DNA of 64,000 nt from Myxococcales bacterium SG8_38 (GTDB lineage Bacteria > Myxococcota_A > Polyangia > Polyangiales > Houyiibacteriaceae), in contig LJTN01000005.1 in assembly GCA_001303415.1 (NCBI GenBank), forward strand, positions 50,725 to 114,724, read 5' to 3'. Numbering within the stretch: the first letter of the stretch is position 1; each line of letters opens with the position of its first letter. Positions 53,830 through 63,434 of the stretch are shown piece by piece. A model generated the notes under the pieces. The model saw only the letters and a list, made by a program, of their open reading frames with translations. It was not told where the DNA came from and made no database searches. Made by a program: the position numbers and the translations under genes.

Positions 53830-55161
53830 CTATTCGGGAGGTCGTGACTCGCGGCGCGGGATACCCATGCGCTGCCGTCGTTCCCACAGCGTCTTGCGGC
53901 TGATCCCCAGCCGCTTGGCTAGCTCCGTTTCACTGAGCTCGTGCTGATGAGACAAGACGAATCGCCGCAAGTAACCCTCGAGGGAGGAATCTTCGCCTGC
54001 CAGTACACTGCGGCCATTGGATCCATTCGAGGTCGGAAGCCCGAGTAGCTCTTCGGTGATGGGCCCCGATTCGTGCAAGATCACCGCACGCTCTACCGCG
54101 TGTTGGAGCTCGCGAACGTTGCCGGGCCATTTGTAGCGTTTCAGGGCTTCGGCGGCCTGGTCGTCGAGGTCGAGAGGCGGACGTCCGAGCTTGTCCGCGG
54201 CCCGTGCGATGAAGACCTCGGCAAGCGCCAAGATGTCGTTGCCCCGCTCGCAAAGCGGCGGCAGCTTGATCTCGACGACGTTCAGCCGAAAGTACAAATC
54301 CGCCCGGAATTCGCCGCGTTCTACGAGCGAGGGGAGGTCTCGATGGGTGGCGGCGATGAGCCGAATGTCCACGGCCTCGGCCTTGCGCGCGCCCACGCGG
54401 CGCACCTCCCGTTGCTGAAGCATGCGAAGCAGACGCGCCTGCGCCGCCTGCGTCAGCTCACCGATTTCGTCGAGAAACAACGTTCCCCCATTGGCCGCGT
54501 GCACCAATCCATCCTTCCGCGTCGCAGCCCCCGTGAAGGCACCCTTCTCGTGTCCGAAGAGCTCCGACTCGAGGAGGGTCTCCGGAATCGATGCGCAGTT
54601 GACCGGGACGAACGCCCCCGGCCGGCGGCTCTGCTTGTGCACGGCGCGCGCGACGAGCTCCTTTCCCGTTCCGGACTCGCCGAGGATCAACACGGTGGCT
54701 TCGGTCGGTGCGACTTTGCGGGCTCGACGAAGGGCCTCCTGCATCGGGCTCGACTCCGACGCAATTATTTCGTAGGGGTCGTCCGTGGCGTTCGAGTCGT
54801 ATGGCTTTCGCAACGAACGATGCCGGAGGACCCGTTCGACGGCTTTGCTGAGCTCTTCGGGCTCGAAGGGTTTGGAAAGATAGTCGGCCGCACCGCGCTT
54901 CATGGCGTCGACCGCGGCGCTTACCGAGCCATACGCCGTCATGACGATAACCGGCACCTCTCCGACCCGCTCGATCAAGACGTCGCCCGTCTCTCCGGTG
55001 AGTCTCACGTCGGTGATGACGAGATCGAAGCACTCGGGACGGAGAGTCTCCGCTTCGCACACGCTCGGCACATCGGTGACTTCATGCTGGTCCCTGGCCA
55101 GAATGCGCTTGATCTCGGCGCGGATGACCCGCTCGTCCTCCACCAACAGGATCTTCGCCAC
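53830..55161 (-). CDS. Sigma-54-dependent response regulator (NtrC family)
   Basis: A 443-residue activator with a GTG start. The receiver domain has phospho-acceptor Asp51 (LVITDVRL), acidic E8/D9/E10 and Lys97 (YLSKPFE). The AAA+ domain has Walker A GESGTGKE (160-167), the sigma-54 loop G-A-F-T-G-A (206-211) and the R-fingers in [10 protein letters not shown]. The C-terminal Fis-like HTH is [20 protein letters not shown]. It lies 40 bp after the kinase gene on the same strand and directly upstream of the acs unit, so it very likely drives the sigma-54 acs promoter. Confidence 0.93.
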   Translation of the reverse strand: MAKILLVEDERVIRAEIKRILARDQHEVTDVPSVCEAETLRPECFDLVITDVRLTGETGDVLIERVGEVPVIVMTAYGSVSAAVDAMKRGAADYLSKPFEPEELSKAVERVLRHRSLRKPYDSNATDDPYEIIASESSPMQEALRRARKVAPTEATVLILGESGTGKELVARAVHKQSRRPGAFVPVNCASIPETLLESELFGHEKGAFTGAATRKDGLVHAANGGTLFLDEIGELTQAAQARLLRMLQQREVRRVGARKAEAVDIRLIAATHRDLPSLVERGEFRADLYFRLNVVEIKLPPLCERGNDILALAEVFIARAADKLGRPPLDLDDQAAEALKRYKWPGNVRELQHAVERAVILHESGPITEELLGLPTSNGSNGRSVLAGEDSSLEGYLRRFVLSHQHELSETELAKRLGISRKTLWERRQRMGIPRRESRPPE

Positions 55162-55201
55162 TGCCGATTAGTATCAAAGGAGCGCATGATCCATCAATCC
55201 T

Positions 55202-58081
55202 CTAGTTTTCACGGGCTTGGAGCGTGATTGTGAACCGGCTGCCGCCCGATTCGCGCGGCTGATAGGTGAGCGAGCCGCCGAAACGCTCGATGATCTGACG
55301 GGATACGGAAAGGCCGAGCCCGGTACCATGCATGTCGCCCTTCGTGGTGAAGAAAGGCTCGAATACGCGCTCGGAAATCGCTTCGGGAATGCCGGGGCCC
55401 TCGTCGTCCACGTCGATTCGAATTCTTCCGTTGTCCGCCTCGGTCCGGACGTAGACCGTTGCATCCTGGGAAGAGGCCTGCCGGGCGTTGTTGAGCAGGT
55501 TGACCAACACTTGGGTTAACCCTTCTGGCGTTGCCATGGCTGTGGCGTCCATGGGGAGGTCCAAGTCGATCGAGCAGCCCTCCGTCTCGAGCTCCGCCAG
55601 CTCGGCCGCCTTGCGAACGACCTGCACCACGGAAACCGTTTGTAGCTCGACAGGTGTCTCATCTCGCCGGCTGAACGTGAGCAGGCTCTTGACGATCCCA
55701 TGAATGCGTTGGGCTTCCTCGACGATGATTTGCAGCCGTTCGGCGGCATCGTCAGCGGTGGGGTCAGCCGCCAGATTCTTTGCAACCATCAAGATTCCCG
55801 TAAGCGGATTGCCGACTTCGTGCGCGACGCCGGAGGCCAGGGTGCCGATCGACGAGAGCCGGTCTTTGTGCGCGACGTGTCGCTCCAGCCGCCGAAAAGC
55901 CGTGATATCCTCCACCACGAAGACTCGTCCCTCCTCGGATTCGGCCGAGATCTTCGCCGTTTGTGCACGAAGCTCGATGGTTTGGCTGCCGACGTCATAG
56001 CGGCGCTCGATCGCGCTGCCGCTCGGCTGATGCGCGAGCTCTTCGAGAAGCACCCGCCACGGGTCTGGAAGATCTCCCAGCGGATGTCCGCTGATGTGGT
56101 CTTCAGCCAAGCCCGAGATTCGCGCGAGGCTGGCGTTCCATACCACCACCTCGCCGTGATGGTCGACCGTGCAAACACCCACCGGCAACTCGGACATCAA
56201 CTGAGAGAGGTAGCGGCGAGCGGCATGGGCGGGGGAGGTGGGCCGTGAAGCCATGTCGTCTTGCAGGGAGTCGAGAGCTCGAAGGGCGCGCAATCGTTCC
56301 GCCAGCGCGTCCGCACGCACCGGACGGCCTCCGTGAATGTAGGTTCGTGCAGCCAAAGGCCCGATTCGCTCACTCAGCCGGCCCTGGAGCTCGTTGACTA
56401 GGCTGAGGAGCTGCGGGCGGTCGCGAGGCGGCCAGTGCACGTCGGCTGCCGCGGCGGCTTCGTAGATCTCCTGAACGGCCGTCTTCCTGCCCACGTACGA
56501 CGTCAACCGTTCTTGAAGCGCCTCGGCGGATTCGGGCACTTGCAGAAGGCGCGTCACCCGAGGCTCGCGACACGCCTCTGCGGCGGTTCGCTCTTGCGCA
56601 GACCGCGAAGTGAGCACCGAAACCGCCATGAACACGAAGGCATGGGCCGTCAGGCTCAGCCAAATCACGGGCCCTCGAGCCACAGGGTCGTCGAATCCGA
56701 ACCACGAATACAGGCGGGAAATGCCCACTTCATACCCGAGCAGAGGCATCGCAGTCAGCACGGCCCACGAGGTTGCACCGACGATGAGCCCTACCAAGAC
56801 CCCTGCACGGGTTGCGCGCCGCCAAAAGAGCGTGCCGAGTAGACCGGGAAGCAAGTGTGCGACCGCGATGAACGATGCGAGACCTAGATCGACGAGCGTA
56901 CGGGTGCGCGGCAGTGCGAAATGGAGCAACAGGCCCGCGACGATCACGCCGACGATGGTAGTGCGCCGGAACACGGCCCAACGGTTCAGAAGGGACTTCG
57001 GCGATGGTCCGAATCGGGGAACGAGATAGTTGCTCACCATGCCGCTCAGTGCGATCGACGATACCAAGATCATCGCGCTTGCTGCCGAAACGGCGCCCAG
57101 GAAGACGAGTGTCTGGAGGGTAGGGGAGCTCTGCACCGCCACGAGCACGTAGACGTCGGGACGGACGCCTGGAGAAGCGAGCTCCCGACCTGCCCAAAAG
57201 AGGATGGGCACGGGGAGATTGATTGCGAACAGGTACAACGGCAGCGCCCATCGCGCGGTTTGCAGGCTGCGCGGCCCCGGACGCTGCACGAATGCGACGA
57301 AGAACTGCCGTGGAAGAAGGAACGCAGCGCAAAAAGTGACGAACACGAGCGCAAGCCACGAGTCGCCGACGTCCCGCATCACCGGTTGGATCATGTTGTC
57401 GACCAGCTCGGGCCGTTCGCGTAGATAGTCTCCGAGCCCCCGGAGCCCGCCAAACGTCATGACGAGAGCTGCCGCTCCGACGACCAGTAACGCCACGAGC
57501 TTGAAGATGCTTTCGAACGCCAGCGTCGCGATGAGGCCTGGGCGGTGCGCACGGCCGTCTGCGTAGCGAACCCCGAGTGCTACTGCGAAGGCACTGAGCA
57601 GGACGGCGTACACCGAGCCAATCTGCTCGCTTGGCTCTTGGCCCACGATGACCGCAGCACCGTCCGCAACGGCCCGTAGCTGCAACGCGATGTAAGGAAG
57701 CAGCCCGGCAACCATGAAGATTGAAACCGCGGCACCCACGGTTCGGCTCTGAAACCGGAACGCAAAGACATCCGCGACGCTCCCGAGGCGGTATCGGTCG
57801 ACGAGCTCGGCAACTGGCGCCCACAAGAACGGGATGGCCAGGCAGGAAAGCGTGACCCCGAAGTAGATCGCCAGAAAGTCGTACCCTTCCTCGGCCGCAA
57901 AGCCCACGCTTCCGAACAGGGTCCAAGTCGTCGCATAGACACCGAGCGCCAGCGCGTAGCTGAAGCGATTGCGTCCGACTCTCCCCCAACGCGGCGACCG
58001 TTCGACGATCTCCGAGCCAACGATGTAGAGACCCAGCAGAGCGGCAGCGAGCAGAAATAAGACGACGTGGTCAAGCGGCAT
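55202..58081 (-). CDS. Hybrid sodium:solute symporter-sensor histidine kinase (CbrA/CrbS-like)
   Basis: A 959-residue protein. Residues 1-495 form a 13-helix SLC5-type symporter domain, followed by a linker/STAC-like helix (AQERTAAEACREPRVTRLLQ), a PAS domain (about 628-730), a HisKA domain with His754 (SGVAHEVGNPLTGI) and an HATPase domain with an N box (VNLLNNARQA), DDEGPGIPE and GTGLGLSVSRQI. Such kinases (CbrA, CrbS/MxtR) sense carbon sources such as acetate. Its start overlaps a small ORF by 11 bp. The partner is the NtrC-type regulator next to it. Confidence 0.92.
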   Translation of the reverse strand: MPLDHVVLFLLAAALLGLYIVGSEIVERSPRWGRVGRNRFSYALALGVYATTWTLFGSVGFAAEEGYDFLAIYFGVTLSCLAIPFLWAPVAELVDRYRLGSVADVFAFRFQSRTVGAAVSIFMVAGLLPYIALQLRAVADGAAVIVGQEPSEQIGSVYAVLLSAFAVALGVRYADGRAHRPGLIATLAFESIFKLVALLVVGAAALVMTFGGLRGLGDYLRERPELVDNMIQPVMRDVGDSWLALVFVTFCAAFLLPRQFFVAFVQRPGPRSLQTARWALPLYLFAINLPVPILFWAGRELASPGVRPDVYVLVAVQSSPTLQTLVFLGAVSAASAMILVSSIALSGMVSNYLVPRFGPSPKSLLNRWAVFRRTTIVGVIVAGLLLHFALPRTRTLVDLGLASFIAVAHLLPGLLGTLFWRRATRAGVLVGLIVGATSWAVLTAMPLLGYEVGISRLYSWFGFDDPVARGPVIWLSLTAHAFVFMAVSVLTSRSAQERTAAEACREPRVTRLLQVPESAEALQERLTSYVGRKTAVQEIYEAAAAADVHWPPRDRPQLLSLVNELQGRLSERIGPLAARTYIHGGRPVRADALAERLRALRALDSLQDDMASRPTSPAHAARRYLSQLMSELPVGVCTVDHHGEVVVWNASLARISGLAEDHISGHPLGDLPDPWRVLLEELAHQPSGSAIERRYDVGSQTIELRAQTAKISAESEEGRVFVVEDITAFRRLERHVAHKDRLSSIGTLASGVAHEVGNPLTGILMVAKNLAADPTADDAAERLQIIVEEAQRIHGIVKSLLTFSRRDETPVELQTVSVVQVVRKAAELAELETEGCSIDLDLPMDATAMATPEGLTQVLVNLLNNARQASSQDATVYVRTEADNGRIRIDVDDEGPGIPEAISERVFEPFFTTKGDMHGTGLGLSVSRQIIERFGGSLTYQPRESGGSRFTITLQAREN

Positions 58082-58238
58082 GGTCAGAGCGATGAAGAAG
58101 CGCCACGACGGCGATCATCAGGAGCCAAAACGCAAAAGGAGACCACCAAGTATGGAGCCACAGAGCGCGCGCCGGTGTCGCCACCAGCACCAAGGCGACC
58201 ACGAAGAGAACCAGCGCGCGCTCTTTGTCCGGGTTCAT
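58071..58238 (-). CDS. 55-residue two-helix membrane protein overlapping the kinase start
   Basis: Too short for standard ORF tables. It starts at ATG 58238, immediately after the PrpE stop (TAAATG), and its last 11 bp overlap the kinase gene start, so translation of all three should be coupled. The protein has a charged start (MNPDKER), then ALVLFVVALVLVATPARALW and WSPFAFWLLMIAVVALLHRS, i.e. two membrane helices. Pseudomonas has a comparable small ORF (CbrX) coupled to CbrA; similarity is of position and type, not proven homology. Confidence 0.65.
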   Translation of the reverse strand: MNPDKERALVLFVVALVLVATPARALWLHTWWSPFAFWLLMIAVVALLHRSDHAA

Positions 58239-60125
58239 TTACGCGTATCCGATGGCTTGCAGGCGCTCGGTGATTTCCTCCAAGATGGCGGGATCATCGA
58301 TCGTGGCTGGCAGCTTCCACGGTGAGCGGTCCGCGATCTTCTTCATGGTTCCGCGCAGGATCTTCCCAGACCGCGTCTTGGGCAGGCGCTGGACGACGAT
58401 GGCCATCTTGAACGCTGCGACCGCGCCAATTTCGTTGCGAACCAACTGGATGACTTCTGAGACGATGTCGTGATGCGGGCGCTCGACGCCAGCGTTCAGG
58501 ACCAGAAACCCGAGCGGAACCTCGCCCTTGAGGTCGTCAGCCACGCCAATCACCGCGCATTCGGCGACGTCCGGGTGGCTGGCCACAACTTCTTCCATCC
58601 CGCCCGTCGACAATCGGTGTCCGGCGACGTTGATGATGTCGTCGGTGCGCGCCATCACGTAGACGTAGCCGTCCTCGTCGATGTATCCGGCGTCGGCCGT
58701 CTTGTAGAAGCCGGGGAACTCGCTCAGATACGAGCTCACGAAGCGCTCGTCGTCGTTCCAAAGCGTCATCAGGCTCCCGGGCGGAAGCGGCAGCTTGACC
58801 ACCAAAGCTCCCGTGGTCCCGGGCTTGAGCTCCCGGCAGGTTTCGTCGACGACTTGGACGTCCCACCCGGGCACTGCCACCGTGGGTGAGCCGTGCTTGA
58901 CCGGGAGCTGTTCGATGCCCAAACAGTTCGCGCAGATTGCCCAGCCGGTTTCCGTCTGCCACCAGTGATCGATCACCGGCACTCCGAGCTTTTTCTCCGC
59001 CCATTTCAGGGTGTCGGGGTCGGATCGTTCGCCGGCCAAGAAGAGCGACCGCAACGTGCTGATGTCGTATTTGGGTAGGAAAGCTCCAGTCGGGTCCTCC
59101 TTCCTGATCGCACGAAATGCCGTGGGCGCGGTGAAGAGGCAGTTGACGCCATGGTCCGATATGACTCGCCAGAACGCACCAGCATCGGGTGTGCCCACCG
59201 GCTTGCCTTCGTAGAGGATGGTGGTGTTCCCGTTGAGCAGGGGCCCGTACACGATGTACGAGTGACCCACGACCCACCCGACGTCGGACGCCGCCCAATA
59301 GACCTCCCCCGGCTTCACCCCGTATACGTTTTGCATGGTCCATCTGAGAGCGACGGCATGCCCCCCATTGTCGCGCACCACGCCCTTGGGCACGCCGGTC
59401 GTGCCCGACGTATAGAGGATGTACAAGGGGTCCGTCGCCATGACCGGCACGCAATCATGAGGCTTCGCTGCGGCGACGGCGTCTTGCCATGAGGTGTCGC
59501 GACCCTCGATGAGCTCGCACTCGCAGCTCTCGCGTTGGCGTATGATGCACTTCTCCGGTTTGTGCTCGGCCAGTTTGATCGCCTGATCGAGAAGCGGCTT
59601 GTACTCGATGACGCGCGTTCCTTCGATGCCACAGGAAGCCGACACGACGATCTTCGGTCCTGCGTCGTCGATGCGAGTCGCGAGCTCTTGCGGCGCAAAC
59701 CCCCCGAAGACGACCGAGTGCACGGCACCGATTCGCGCGCAAGCAAGCATTGCGATGACCGCTTCGGGGATCATCGGCATGTAGATGAGCACGCGGTCCC
59801 CTTTGGACACCCCATGTGCAGTCAGAGCGCCCGCGAAGAGCGCCACCTCGGCTCGGAGCTGTCGATAGGTGTAGGTGCGTCGCGTGTGAGTGACGGCGCT
59901 GTCGTAAATCAGCGCGGCCTGGTTGCCGCGGTTTGGGACGTGCCGGTCCAGCGCGTTGTAGCAGGTGTTGAGCTGCGCTCCCGAAAACCACCTGTAGAAA
60001 GGCGCTTTCGAGTCGTCGAGGACCCGGTCCCAGGGGGTGATCCAGTCGATTCCTCGCGCGGCTTCGCCCCAAAAGTCGTCTGGGTCTTCGAGGGAATGAC
60101 GTCGCATTTCGAGCACTGCCGACAT
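58239..60125 (-). CDS. prpE: Propionyl-CoA synthetase-like acyl-CoA ligase (PrpE/ACSS3 type)
   Basis: A 628-residue AMP-forming ligase with GGAGG 8 bp before the ATG. The N-terminal block with ITPWDRVLDD and GAQLNTCYNALDRHVP marks the PrpE branch. Adenylation motifs are YILYTSGTTGVPKGVVRDNG, DHWWQTETGWAI, RTDDIINVAGHRLSTGGMEE and the Lys in TRSGKILRGTMKKI. It activates propionate or similar acids. It is the first gene of the unit with the 55-residue ORF, kinase and regulator. Confidence 0.9.
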   Translation of the reverse strand: MSAVLEMRRHSLEDPDDFWGEAARGIDWITPWDRVLDDSKAPFYRWFSGAQLNTCYNALDRHVPNRGNQAALIYDSAVTHTRRTYTYRQLRAEVALFAGALTAHGVSKGDRVLIYMPMIPEAVIAMLACARIGAVHSVVFGGFAPQELATRIDDAGPKIVVSASCGIEGTRVIEYKPLLDQAIKLAEHKPEKCIIRQRESCECELIEGRDTSWQDAVAAAKPHDCVPVMATDPLYILYTSGTTGVPKGVVRDNGGHAVALRWTMQNVYGVKPGEVYWAASDVGWVVGHSYIVYGPLLNGNTTILYEGKPVGTPDAGAFWRVISDHGVNCLFTAPTAFRAIRKEDPTGAFLPKYDISTLRSLFLAGERSDPDTLKWAEKKLGVPVIDHWWQTETGWAICANCLGIEQLPVKHGSPTVAVPGWDVQVVDETCRELKPGTTGALVVKLPLPPGSLMTLWNDDERFVSSYLSEFPGFYKTADAGYIDEDGYVYVMARTDDIINVAGHRLSTGGMEEVVASHPDVAECAVIGVADDLKGEVPLGFLVLNAGVERPHHDIVSEVIQLVRNEIGAVAAFKMAIVVQRLPKTRSGKILRGTMKKIADRSPWKLPATIDDPAILEEITERLQAIGYA

Positions 60126-60230
60126 GTTCTTCGCCTCCGGCGCGCCAGAATACAGGGGGGCTCAGCCGAATGCGAGCGCGATCGAACATGTTGCGCTCGG
60201 GTCCGCGATCTCGAAGGATCGGCACGGAAG

Positions 60231-62162
60231 ATGTCGTCCGATTCCATGATTTTGACCGTGGCCAGCCGACTGGGTCGACATCCGCCTTTCGATCGCCTCG
60301 AGCCCGAGCTTCTAGAACGAGTCGCACGGCGCGTGCGAATTCGCTACCTGGAGCGCGACGAGGTCGTCTTCGAGCAAGGGCAGGCCGCCAAGCCCGAGTT
60401 CTACGTGGTCATAAAGGGAGAGGTCGCAGTGAGCCAGCAAGTGGACGGACAGACCCTGCTCGTCGACGTGTGCGACGACGGCGACATCTTCGGCGTGCGC
60501 GCGCTGCTGGCCGAGCGAAGATATGCTGCGCGAACGCAAGCAAAGGACGATACGTTGCTCTACGTCCTGCCCAAGGAGACTCTGGAAGAGCTGATGCGGG
60601 ACGAGCCCCGGGTCGCGATGTTCTTCGCTGCAGGATTTGCCGCGGATCTACCACCACGGCTGGATGCCAATCGGTTGGAAGCGGTGCGCGCGGCGCGGCT
60701 TCATGAGAGAGCGAACAGTGCTGGCGACGACGTGCGCCGGGTAGATCCCGTGCGCGACGTTCTCACGTGCAAAGCCGACACCACCATTCGCGTTGCAGCC
60801 CAGCTCATGAGTCAGCGAAACGTGGGCTCGATCCTCGTCGTGGATGATGAGCGGCGCCCCATCGGGATCGTCACCGACTCGGACCTTCGCAAAAAAGTGG
60901 TCGGCCAGGCCCGCGACGTGAGCGGTCTGATTTCCGACATCATGAGCGCGCCCGTCCTCACCATCGACGATCAGACCACGGTATCGTCGCTGATCGCAAC
61001 CGTGATGAAGAAGCACGTGCATCACTTCGCAGTGACCGAAGACGGCACTCCTTCCACGCCGGTCATCGGCATCGTTTCCGAGCATGACATTCTCAAGACG
61101 CAGGGAAGCCATCCGACGGTGATTCTGTCGGAAATCGGCCGGGCCAAGACCAAGGAGCGGTTGCGCGCGCTCAGGGACCAGGCCGAAGACCTTCTGCGTC
61201 GCTATCTCGAAGAGGAAGTGGGGATGGGTTTCCTTTCGAACATGATCACGGAGATCAACGACAATTTGATTCACCGCGCCATTCATTTGTCCTTGCAGGA
61301 GCTTGCCGAGCAAGGGATGAAGCCGCCGAGTTCGTTTTGTTGGCTGGCGTTGGGCAGCGAGGGCAGGGAAGAGCAGCTTCTGCGCACCGACCAGGACAAC
61401 GCCATCGTGTATTCCGATCCCGACGAGGACGAAGCGGAGCAGGCTCGAGCTTTCTTCGTCGAGCTAGGCGAGCGCGTAGTCGACGTGTTGGTCGAAGCGG
61501 GGTTCGCGCGATGCCCAGGCGACGTCATGGCGAGCAATCCGAAATGGAATCAGCCTCTCAGCACGTGGAAGCGTTACTTCTCCGATTGGATCCGGGAGCC
61601 GGAGAAGATGGCGGTCATGCATACCAACATCTTTTTCGATCTTCGTCCGGTCCATGGAGACGAGTCGTTGGCTCACGCCCTCAAGGAGCACATCTTCGAG
61701 CGGATCAAGACGGACCGCGCGTTCCTCACGTTTTTCGCGCAAAACGCGACACAAAATCCGCCTCCGCTGAGCTTTTTTCGGAACATGATCGTCGAAAGCA
61801 GCGGGGAGCACCGCGACGCCTTCGACATCAAGGCTCGCGCCATGATGCCTCTTGCCGACGCGGCCCGTGTGCTGATCTACGACTTGGGGATCAACATCTA
61901 CGGCAGCACGGCGGAACGGTGGCATCGGATCGCAAGAGCCGACGAAACGCTCACCCGTCTGTCCGAAGAGGCCGCGATGGCGTACGAGATATTGATGCGA
62001 ATCCGCGCCATGGAGGGGCTCACGCGGGGAACCTCGGGCCGATACGTTCACATCAAGGAGCTCAACAAGCTCGAACGCCAGACACTTCGCAACACCTTCT
62101 CCGTGGTAAAGGACGTTCAGCTCATGCTGACCTCGCGGTACCGAATCGATTTCCTGCGTTGA
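60231..62162 (+). CDS. cNMP-binding/CBS/DUF294 nucleotidyltransferase-like protein
   Basis: A 643-residue cytoplasmic protein from ATG 60231. Order: cyclic-nucleotide-binding-like domain (about 15-130, EVVFEQGQAAKPEFYVVIKG), two CBS motifs (VRDVLTCKADTTIRVAAQLM; IMSAPVLTIDDQTTVSSLIA) and a DUF294 nucleotidyltransferase domain with GSEGREEQLLRTDQDNAIVY, followed by the DUF294 C-terminal helices (TSGRYVHIKELNKLERQTLR). Such proteins are known neighbours of acetate symporters and may sense adenylates. It is divergent from prpE and close to the exonuclease gene. Confidence 0.88.
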   Translation: MSSDSMILTVASRLGRHPPFDRLEPELLERVARRVRIRYLERDEVVFEQGQAAKPEFYVVIKGEVAVSQQVDGQTLLVDVCDDGDIFGVRALLAERRYAARTQAKDDTLLYVLPKETLEELMRDEPRVAMFFAAGFAADLPPRLDANRLEAVRAARLHERANSAGDDVRRVDPVRDVLTCKADTTIRVAAQLMSQRNVGSILVVDDERRPIGIVTDSDLRKKVVGQARDVSGLISDIMSAPVLTIDDQTTVSSLIATVMKKHVHHFAVTEDGTPSTPVIGIVSEHDILKTQGSHPTVILSEIGRAKTKERLRALRDQAEDLLRRYLEEEVGMGFLSNMITEINDNLIHRAIHLSLQELAEQGMKPPSSFCWLALGSEGREEQLLRTDQDNAIVYSDPDEDEAEQARAFFVELGERVVDVLVEAGFARCPGDVMASNPKWNQPLSTWKRYFSDWIREPEKMAVMHTNIFFDLRPVHGDESLAHALKEHIFERIKTDRAFLTFFAQNATQNPPPLSFFRNMIVESSGEHRDAFDIKARAMMPLADAARVLIYDLGINIYGSTAERWHRIARADETLTRLSEEAAMAYEILMRIRAMEGLTRGTSGRYVHIKELNKLERQTLRNTFSVVKDVQLMLTSRYRIDFLR

Positions 62163-62170
62163 AGGTCCGC

Positions 62171-62887
62171 ATGCCGCCCGGCTTTCTCAGAAGCTTGCTT
62201 CCTCCGGCTCTCATGCCGGCGAGGTTCGAAACATGGCCGGAGCCTTTGCGAGACTACATTTCGAAGAAGAGGCGTGTTCCACGACGTATGCCCTTGCGCG
62301 AGGCACGTTTCGTCGTGTTCGATACGGAAACCACCGGCCTGGATCTGACCAAGAACCGGCTGCTGTCCATTGCCGGTGTCGGGGTGACGGGGCTCGAGGT
62401 GCACCTCGACGACGCCTTCGAGGCTCTGGTCTTGCAAACGGACGTTGGCGGAGCGGATGCCGCCGTGATTCATGGAATGGTCTCGAGCGATCTTGGTAGC
62501 GGTCTTCCAGAGGACGAAGCCGTAGCGCGGTTCTTGGCCTTCGCCGGTGATTCGATTTTGGTCGCGCACCATGCCGCTTTCGACGTGCGAATGCTCCGAA
62601 AGGCCATCGCGCCGCACCGCGGCGCTCGTGTCTGGAACCCCACCATCGATACGGCTCAGCTCGCGCAGCGCTTGGAAGACGGTGCAATGTCGTCGGGCCG
62701 GGCTGAGGGCGCCGGCTCCCGGGAGGCGTACCAGCTCGACAATCTCGTGGCGCGGTACGACATCGAGGCCCCCGAACGGCACACTGCTGCCGGAGATGCG
62801 CTAGCGACGGCCCTACTGTTCCAAAAGCTGCTCAAGAAGGCAGAGCGACGCGGAATCCACACGGTGGGTCAGCTGCTGGCTCGGTGA
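62171..62887 (+). CDS. DEDDh 3'-5' exonuclease (PolIII epsilon-like)
   Basis: A 238-residue protein from ATG 62171 (GAAGG 5 bp upstream; TTG 62159 is an alternative start overlapping the previous stop). The DEDDh exonuclease residues are visible: FVVFDTETTGLDLTKNRLLS (D, E), ILVAHHAAFDVRMLRKA (D) and HTAAGDALATALLFQ (H, D). It degrades or proofreads nucleic acid 3' ends in principle. Its neighbour DUF294 protein and this exonuclease are co-inherited near acetate genes in other proteobacteria, for unknown reasons. Confidence 0.85.
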   Translation: MPPGFLRSLLPPALMPARFETWPEPLRDYISKKRRVPRRMPLREARFVVFDTETTGLDLTKNRLLSIAGVGVTGLEVHLDDAFEALVLQTDVGGADAAVIHGMVSSDLGSGLPEDEAVARFLAFAGDSILVAHHAAFDVRMLRKAIAPHRGARVWNPTIDTAQLAQRLEDGAMSSGRAEGAGSREAYQLDNLVARYDIEAPERHTAAGDALATALLFQKLLKKAERRGIHTVGQLLAR

Positions 62888-62998
62888 GCAGTGCGCCGCT
62901 GGGCGAAGCGGTTCTACGCTTAACCCTTTTCAAGAGGGCGGCATCCCGGGTTTGGGGTTGGGCTCCGCCATCCCTCACCATGTGATGGGAGGGGTACG

Positions 62999-63331
62999 AT
63001 GAGAGTATGGGGAGGATTGGTGCTGGCGCTGCTGTTGTTGGGCGGCTGTGGCGATTCGGATTCTGGGTCTCGGCCTCGGACGGTGAGCCAGGTCTGCGAT
63101 GAGATGTGCGGGTGGCCGGACGAGTGCTTTACACAGCTCGGTGCTCCGGTTCAGGACGCAGAATGTGTGCAGAGTTGTCAGACCCAGGCCGAGCTCGTCG
63201 GCGTAGACTGCCTGAGCGCGATCTCCGACACGATCGCGTGTCTTGAGACCTGCGACTTGCAGTCGCTTACCGAGCAGCAGGTGCTGGCCTGCCAGGATGA
63301 GGCGATGGTCATCGAGCGGGCGTGCGAATAG
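62999..63331 (+). CDS. Cys-rich lipoprotein
   Basis: A 110-residue lipoprotein, with GGGAGGGG before the ATG. The signal ends LVLALLLLGGC, followed by an acidic Ser tether. Nine Cys in the mature part occur as VCDEMCGWPDECF, ECVQSCQTQ, DCLSAI, ACLETCDL and a C-terminal ERACE, a C-x3-C-type pattern suited to a helical disulphide-bonded domain. This resembles small surface lipoproteins common in Myxococcota. Function unknown. Confidence 0.7.
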   Translation: MRVWGGLVLALLLLGGCGDSDSGSRPRTVSQVCDEMCGWPDECFTQLGAPVQDAECVQSCQTQAELVGVDCLSAISDTIACLETCDLQSLTEQQVLACQDEAMVIERACE

Positions 63332-63434
63332 CCACACCCTACGCGTGATCAGGTAGAAAGCCTGGTGCGACGAACCGAGCCGATCGAACAGAGCGGGTCG
63401 GATGTGCTATGTCCGCTCGAGGCCTCGACGCCCG

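Noticed and set aside
56730..57989. 419-residue minus-strand frame
   Set aside because: Out-of-frame shadow within the symporter-kinase gene.
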